From Diadema setosum (taxonomy: Eukaryota > Echinodermata > Echinoidea > Diadematoida > Diadematidae): DNA of 64,000 nt. The stretch covers positions 36,702,277 through 36,766,276 of the forward strand of contig CM067066.1 of assembly GCA_033980235.1 (NCBI GenBank), read 5' to 3'. A program made the translations under genes and the position numbers. This document shows, one piece after another, positions 48,994 through 57,900 of the stretch; the first letter of the stretch is position 1, and each line of letters opens with the position of its first letter. Below the pieces are notes generated by a model that saw only the letters and a list, made by a program, of their open reading frames with translations, was not told where the DNA came from and made no database searches.

Positions 48994-51900
48994 TGTGTGT
49001 GTGTGTGTGTGTGCGTGTGTGTATGTGTGTGTGTGTTTGTTGTAGTTTTTCACGGGATTTTCCTATTACTGGTCAACATAGTCATTCAGAATTAGACGTA
49101 GAGTCTGTCTTTTTAATTCTTGATTTAAAAAATAATCAGAACAATTAACAAATTGCTACATTATATTCTACGATATGCACACAATGCACTCTTTATCATT
49201 AAACAGTTCTAAATTTTATCGAAACATGGACACAAACACTGATAAATTACAAAAACTTTGTTCTACGGCAATCATGATGATGTAAAACTTTGTGAATGTT
49301 CTTCTTGATCTTTCAACGTGCATGAATCTTAGTAATGACTATAGAACTTTACAATCGCTGCAACGTCCATAGTCAGTGAAAATGGTAACAATCGTATTTT
49401 AAAACGATAATCTTTAACAATTCTTATGTATGTTGCCTGAGTCACGAAGATGACGATTTGGATAACAGCAATAATAGAGATAAGAGATAGTGATTATTAC
49501 GAATTTCATTATAATAACAAAGATTTAAAAAAAAAGACAAACAAAGAAAATGATCGTCATCCTCCTTAGCTAACCATCCATTTCATCGTTATGTTATCGA
49601 TAGTAAAATGATACTTAAAATAGATACCATGGCAACGAAAACAGCAGTACAAATTTACCATCAGAACGCAGAAGCTGGTAAGATGATAGCTGTCGCATAT
49701 GATCAACCCGTTTTCGGATGTCTTCCGTGTCGTCACGCCCACACTTGACCACGCCCCTCCATTGTCCGTGGCGTTCCAGAAGGCACATCGAGCGGTGTAT
49801 TGGTTGCTAGAGACGTAGCTCTAGGGAGAATGAAAGATCACGGAGAGGTCGAGGGTGTATAGAGTTCGTCAGTTTGTAATCATTGACTTCTGATTATACC
49901 ACATGGGTGGTAAAGATTACTTGAATCAGGAGGTGAAACTCAGAGCATGCACAGAGCTGGAATAGGGCCTGCGCAGCCGAAGGGGCAGTGGGGGCTCGGG
50001 CCCCCACACTTTTTGTGCACCATACAAAGGAATACATTATTATAAGGTGTCATCACTTTGGGCCCCACACTTTTTTCGACCCGGAAGTACGTAAATGGCA
50101 CTAAAATAGAAATAGATAGAGATCTTGAAGTATGGCGGCGGTAATGTTATGTGTTTTCTCTGAAGACCTTTTTTTTTTTTATAACACCCGGAAATGGGAG
50201 GGGAGAGAATGAGCTGAGGACGTTTTTTTTTTTTTAGCTTGTCAGGTGAAGAAACCCGGAAGTGGACGGGGAGAGATGGGCTGAGGACCTTTTTTTTTTT
50301 TTTTTTTTTTTTTTGCTTGTTAGCTCATGAAACCCAGAAGTGGGCCCCCACACTTTTGAAAACACTGCGCCGGCCCTGTAGGGGAAAAAAGGAATCATCC
50401 TAAATATATAATATGTGTATAAAACGGAGTCCTTTGACATTCCCCTGTTGTCTAAATATGATTGTTATAACGCATCGTAGTCCTTTGTTCATAAACTATA
50501 GGAATTATTACTAGCATGTGATTGGTATACGTTCTTATCATTCACAGGAGAAAAAAAGAGAGCAGAAGACAAACTCATTATCAAGTTGCAGCGCGTATAA
50601 TCTTTAGTCATGAACACCATCTGGGTCGAAATTATTTTCTTGACACCGACAATGTGAACTAAACTTTGTAACGTCCCTTTTGATATGGTTGTATACTCTG
50701 GTGATATTGCTGGCCTTCTCCTTTAAATTTCTTCATTTCTGTGGTTTGTGAGTTACGTCGTTTGCGGCAGTGGTAAGTGACTTACCAAAAAAAACCCCAG
50801 AAATTGCCTAAATGCTCACAGGAGGCAAAATAATCATTTGATTTTCATGCGAATACGCGATTACGTGTATTGTAGTGTTATAGATTTACCTGATTAACAG
50901 GAAATTGCAATGTCACCGGTTTGTCATCCGGCAAACCAGAAATTTTGGCGCCCTCTATGGTCACTGACAGGATAGAGGATGCCACAAAGGGTTGTGCCTC
51001 CGTCACCGGCGATGAAGTTGTGTTCCGTGTGTCTTGAAACAGCTTCGGTGAGTCAAGCAAGAAGACGCTAATGGCGACGTCCTGGCTGTTTTCTGTTATA
51101 CAAAACAGATTGGGGATACGTAAACTAATCTTCTGGCAGTGACTCACATTTTATGTGTTTTCTGTTGTTTTCTTTAATAGTAATGAACATCCTGAGCTCT
51201 TTGAGTTTTTCTTGTGATTATGTTTGTATTGTTTATTGTCCTGCCCTGTCAATGTAGGCCTAACTGGTATTTCATATGCTAATAAAGGTATGCAAGTTGG
51301 TTTGTAGCACATAAATCAGCTATTCACAGTGTTGTTTTTTTCTTTCGTTTCTTGCTCCCACCAATTGCGTTGCCTTTACTTATATTCGTATACCGTCACA
51401 TTATTCCAAATTGTATGTTGTATGATTACGTCCTCCATATAATCATGTATTTTATATTTTGTACCTTCTCGTCTTAATGTATGCTCTGGATATTTTTTAA
51501 TGCTTGGCGAAGATAAACTAAAAGATAAACCTAAAAAAAAAAATTACCAGGTACTAAGTCGAGAATGGCCTCCGGGAGAGACACCGAAGCCGCGTCGTTC
51601 GCTGTGACCGGACTGACACTATTGGCCGTGAAGTTAAACTGGTCTCCTGGTGAGGGTGTCGACCCAACCTTTGCCGTGAGGGGAAAGGTCGCGCGATTCA
51701 CCTTGACGGCGGCAACCACGATGTTGTCGCCACTGTACGTGAAGTTCTCATTCGAATTGTTCTGGACAGCCGCGGTCAGGGTGTTGATTGAAGTGAGGAT
51801 GTTGTTTGCAACATTGCCACTCCCACCATCACCATCAGCAGCCGCATCGTTGCTGGCCTCCTGAAATGTACTTTCCGGAAGTTCCAGGATGTTGTTGACC

Positions 51901-54900
51901 GCGTCAATGACATTTTCGGCCACCTGATGGGCAAAGGAAAGCAAAGAGAAATGGTGTGCCTGCATGGCAACTCAACCTCCGGGCTCGTGATCAAAAGTGA
52001 CAATGCATATTATTGTTTATCATTCCCCTGTTGTCTGCTTGTTATGACGCGCATTGTACTCTTTTGTGGGTATCATGAGTGACGAGATTGGTTGGGACCT
52101 TCGTACTGTTGTTGCTATTACTAGTGAGGAATGGTATTTTCTAACACATCTAACACGGCAGAACGTTCATTATGAGGTACCCTTATTGCATACACTGTAC
52201 ACGATTCGTGAATATACATGTGACATTCTGAGAACACCGTTGGCAAATGCAGTTCAAGGATTACTATACGTGACGTGACGTTCGTGAACGCGTATTCTTC
52301 AGATACGGCTTTCGTCTGCACCAGCGAGTTCACTAGATACCCGATGAGAAATGTCATGAAGAAAATGCCAATTAACGTTACGATAATAGAACTTACAGAT
52401 AGTGGTCGAATTCACCTTATGAAAAAAAAGGCAAATTTGCTTACCTCCGGCGTTGCAGACACGCTGATGACAATGGTTATGATGTTAGAAACATCTTGCA
52501 GAGCTTGAGAACTTTCCAACTGCGTTGTATCGGACGTCAGGTTTACAAGAATATCGGACACCGATTCTGCTTCATCAGGTGTAATATCTTCCTGAAGTAA
52601 AATATATAAATCACACAATCATTATTTTGTAAATTCTCTTATTATCACATAAATCTCTCAACTTTCCTTTGTACAATGAAATATTAGGCAGCAATTGGAG
52701 TCGCATCGCCATATAATGCAGTGTACTCTGGCATGTTTGTTTTTATTTTTCTTTGTATCAAGACATGTCTTTAATGTGTTTGCCACAATTCAAATGAATT
52801 TACACTGAAATAGAGAAACGCTCGTTTCATATAATCTTGAAAGGTTGATACGAGTACTTATGTCTAGAATTATAACTATTCTCCTTTTGACACCAAGATT
52901 TGACACCATGATTATAGCAAACAAGTTTCAATCGAAAGCTCTTTAGAGCTTTCGATTAAGTAAAAATACGTAATAGCACTTGCTAATAGTCTAATGGTAC
53001 AGGTCGAGTTGTAAGTTTCTTTGTCAGAATATTTTGAGACTTTATGTTCTTTTTCGACAAGGCCCTCGATCCATGAACTTACTTTGCCAAGTTGCTCAAG
53101 AGCTTCACCAGCGCTCTCAAACTGCTCGCAAGGTGTGTACACCGGGTCAAGCCATCGGAAGTTTCCCTTCCGGTCCCACACGCACCGCCGAGTTACCCTG
53201 TACACAATCGCTGTACACAAGATAGCAGCCAAAAAGTACAACCACAAAGATGATTAGCAGCATTACATTCAATCGTGTATACGAATAATTTTCATTTTCA
53301 ATATAAAAATTTCCGATTATCTGCTTGCATCCCAGTGTTCACTTTGATCGATGATCAAAGATATCACTTTAAGAGCTAATCATTAATGTCGAAAACTGAC
53401 CTGTAATGGTCTGCGAGTCATCAATTTTACAGTACTTACATAATGCACACACACACACACACACAAACACACACACCGACACAAAATTATTCTGCCTTAA
53501 ATCGCTGCATATCACTACTTTCCGTGTATATGTTCAAGCATTATGTCATTTCGACCTTTGAAATAACTGAAACTATAACTTTAAAGCACATCTGAGGTGG
53601 ATGATGGGATAAGCCCATATATCATACATCGGAAAGATTCTTTTTGATATTTTGACAGTGCAAATTAGAGCGGTCTGCCTCCATGTTTTGCTTTGTTTAG
53701 TTTTTTTTTTTCAATCTTTGGCTGCGTCACTCTCTTACTCGTCGTTGTGTTGACGTCACACTGATATGAACTGACTGCCGTTTCCCCAATTCGAGTTACG
53801 TTGAAGCTCGCCAGATGACCGGAAGATAACCTCTCAAGATCGCGAGGGCATGACGTCACTAATTTGGGGGAAGATCAAAAGATAGGTAAATCCCATGCTA
53901 TATTATAATCTTGCGCTGGTATGTTCCTATCTACATTGGACAGTGTAAGGATATGAATATTTACATTTCTTTTTTTAAATTCTAACTCAAGTCTATCAAT
54001 TAACAACGGGTTTTTTTTTTAATTCCAATATAGGATAGATACAAAAAAGGCTCCATTTTGTGTAATATTTGAAAATATCTCCATTGTATTATAAAGGTTT
54101 ATACGTGAAAAAAAAAATGTTGTTATTCCCTATTGGTCATTCAATTGAAAATTAATTAATTCAATTGAAATTACCCATATCTATTGATTTCTAACTTTGT
54201 GTCCCCGCCAAAAGGGGACAGGCAGCCCAAAAAGGGCATAGTCAGCCCAAAAAAGGGCTAATATATTTTCTTATGATAGAGGTAAAGCCTACATGATACA
54301 TGTCAATATAAAAGACAAATCTTTATCTCAATTTTCTTTTCTAGTTAAAGACAAAAAAGAGTATCGTTAAGATTCAGGAGGCAATGTCACGAACATTAAA
54401 CCAAGTGATCAAGACCTTGAAGAGATCATCACTTGATTATCATTTTTTTTTTTTGATAAAGAAAGTTTTCGGCCTATATCAAGAAATCATACAGTCCACA
54501 TGATGATGATGATGATAATAATAATAATAATAATAATAATAAGAAGAAGAAGAAGAAGAAGAATAGTGGCCTCTTACAATGCGCTGAAGTCCATCAAGTA
54601 TGATGCTCATGGCGCCCTTACATAACCAGCATGAACAGTACATAATACAACCATACAATATTCAAATATAATGTCCTACCTGGTTTAAAGTCTGATCCTA
54701 TTCCAACTTGGTTCATTTCCAAGTGATTCTCATGTAATTGCTTATTCGCCTTGCTCTCATTTCACGAATCGTTTTTCTACATCCTGTCTTACGATCAGAT
54801 AGCCATACCTGTCTACAGAAATCATAATTATGAACTTGGTCTACCATATAGCCTTCATAAAATCAAAGTGCTTAGCGCTAAGACATTGTGATAAATTGTT

Positions 54901-57900
54901 TTCCTCGAAAGTATTATCATGTCACATTGTGCAGAAAGCTATAATAATGCATCATTTTAATGTAAAATCATTCAGGAATGTTTGCAACATCATTTTCATT
55001 CTTTTTCCGGGAGGAAACTATAGGATCGATTTTTCTTTCTGTGGTTCTTTTTCTTCATAGAATATGTGCATCGCAGAAATCATCCACAGAGGATTGAATG
55101 CAGAGCTGAAAATTACGTTTAACGTCAATCTACAGTCAAGTTAACAGAAGCGTGATCTATTTTGTCACACGAGGAGTTGCGACATATAGAAAGTGTGAGT
55201 GCTTCTGAGCATGTAGAGCCTATTATTATACAGAAGTATATATTATGGAAACGATTTAAAGTTCAATATATCAACGGTTGTACGTCACGAGACAGAGACC
55301 CACGAATCACATAGCCAACTTGTCACACAGCCCATAAGTCACACAGCCCACGAGTTATACAGCTCATGAGTCATATTCAACTGTTGATCATATATTTGTG
55401 TTGCATTCAATTATTGACTTGTATCTATCACAGAGAAAAAGATTATATTGCGCGTTTATAGATTATAGGAAAGCTTTTGACTCTGTCGCATTGCTATGGA
55501 ACAAAGTTGCTAGATGTAACATACAGGGAAAAGTTTTTGATGTAATCCGAAATAAGTATAAAAATCTAAAGTCATGTGTTGTCAACAATTCAGAGCGTTC
55601 TGACTTTTTTAATTGTAATATTGGAGTGAGGCAAGGGGAAAATCTATCTCCTTTGCTATTTGCATTGTATATAAATGATTTTCAAGATTATGTAAGTTCC
55701 GCATATAATGGTGTTGATTTTTTGCCTAATGATTTGTTGACTGTATTACATGATAAAGGAATAGATGTATTTCTAAGACTCTTCTCATTGATGTATGCTG
55801 ATGATACTTTAATCCTAGCTACTAGTGAGAACGAATTGCAATCTGCACTCAATGCTGTAAGTGATTACTGCAAATTATGGTTACTACAAGTTAATGTCAG
55901 TAAAACAAAAGTAATGATTTTCTCAAGAGGAAAAGTTAGAAAATTCAAGCCCTTTATGTTTAATGAGAATGTTTTAGAGGTTGTAGATGAGTATACTTAC
56001 CTTGGAGTGGTGTTTAATTATAAAAAAATGATTTTAAAAAGGCCCAAACTAAACAAGTTGATAAAGCGAAACGAGCAATGTATAGTCTAATGGTTAAGTC
56101 TCGAAAGATGCGGCTTCCAATAGATATCCAATTAGAATTGTTTGACCGGCTTGTTGTACCCATTCTTTTTTATGGTAGTGAAGTTTGGGGATATGAGAAT
56201 TTAGTACTCATAGAGAGTCTACATTATCAATACTGCAAACATTTACTGAGACTAACAAAAAATACTATGAATATCATGGCTCTGGGAGAACTAGGAAGGC
56301 TTGAAATAGCCTGTACTGTTAAAGAAAGAATGCTTAATTTTTGGTTAAAGATTATTACAGGAAAAGAAAGAAAATATTCATCTATGTAATATCATATCAC
56401 TTTTGCATAATTATAAGATATATTTATCACCATGGTTGTTGAAAGTTTATGATACACTAAATGAGTTAGGAATGTCTTTTGTAAGGAATAACTTTGAAAA
56501 CGTAAGTTCTTCGTGGTTTAGGTGTTCGATAAAACTTAGATTAAGAGACGAATTTGTACAGAATTGGCAGTCTAAGATAAGTAACAGTTCATGTTGTACG
56601 AATTACAGAATCTATAAAACGATTTTTTGTTTAGATCCATATTTGTTTAAAATCCCTTGCATTTTCAGACAACTTCTTTCACAGATTGCCAATTGTAACG
56701 GGTAGGTATGCTGGTATTGAACATTGTGATCGATTGTGTAATTTATGTAATTCTAACAGACTAGGGGATGAATTTCACTATTTATTTGAGTGTCATACAT
56801 TGAATAATGCCAGGAATAAATTCATTAAATCCTATTATAAAATAAAGATATCTCAGTTATCTAATTCCCAAAATCGTAGTGAGTTGACAAATTTAGCTAA
56901 ATTTTGTAAGGAAACAATGAAGCTCCATAAGAAATAATAATTATTAATATGATTATTTGTATTTTTTCATGTAAATATAGCTTTTTCATTGTCATTGTCA
57001 TTGCGTCATGTGGAAAAGTAGCTTTAGATTACGCTGGGACGCAACCACCGAACTATAAAAAACAAAATCGCGCCCCCATTAATTATGATCAGTGCATGAA
57101 GAAGCTCTCTACGTCGCAAACTGTGCGGACGTGAAAATAGCCCAGGGGGTGTTTCATAAAGCTGTTCGTAAAGTTACGAACGACTTACGAGCGACTGGTG
57201 ATCAGTTCTTGTGCTGAATTATGGAAATTCTGATAAGTCACAGCACATCATGGAACTGATCACCAGTAAAGTTGCTCGTAAGTTGCTCGTAACTTTACGA
57301 ACAGCTTTATGAAACAGGGCCCAGTACGCGTAGTGATAAACTCAGGCGACGCAAGCTAAAAAAAGATTGACTTTACGCGCGCTACTTCGCACGCTCAGAA
57401 CATGTTTTTTCCTTTGAACGTCCGCGCGTCTAAAATCTAAAGCTCCCTAATACATACATTGTGCGCGCGCACACACACACACCATTAAGGTCCTACACTG
57501 TCATCTACACACAGTGTATTACTGTTATGTAGAGTACACGTTTACTGTCACTCCGCGAGGTTCGTTCAACTCTCCACTCAGAGGGAATTAACCAATCAGA
57601 AACGTGTATTCGCGGCAAACTGAAATCTCGTCAAAAATTAACTGTACAACGCAATGATTTATTCGCCAACCTGACCCGTTCATAGGATCAGTCCACATAA
57701 AGTCATTATGTTTTCATAGAATGATATTTCCTCTTTCATTTATACCTCTTTCATTTTGGTCCACCTTAATTTCGTTGGTCTAGTGTACCCCTTAAGAAAA
57801 ATGAAAAATATGCAAATTTTGTGTTTTATAATTTCCTTGATCAGTATATTTTATATGTCATAACCTTTTAAGTGGTCGAATCTCATCAAAGTACATTTCT

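Noticed and set aside
55398..56937. A host reverse-transcriptase gene
   Set aside because: Frameshifts, stops and 5' truncation show a dead LINE copy in a receptor intron.
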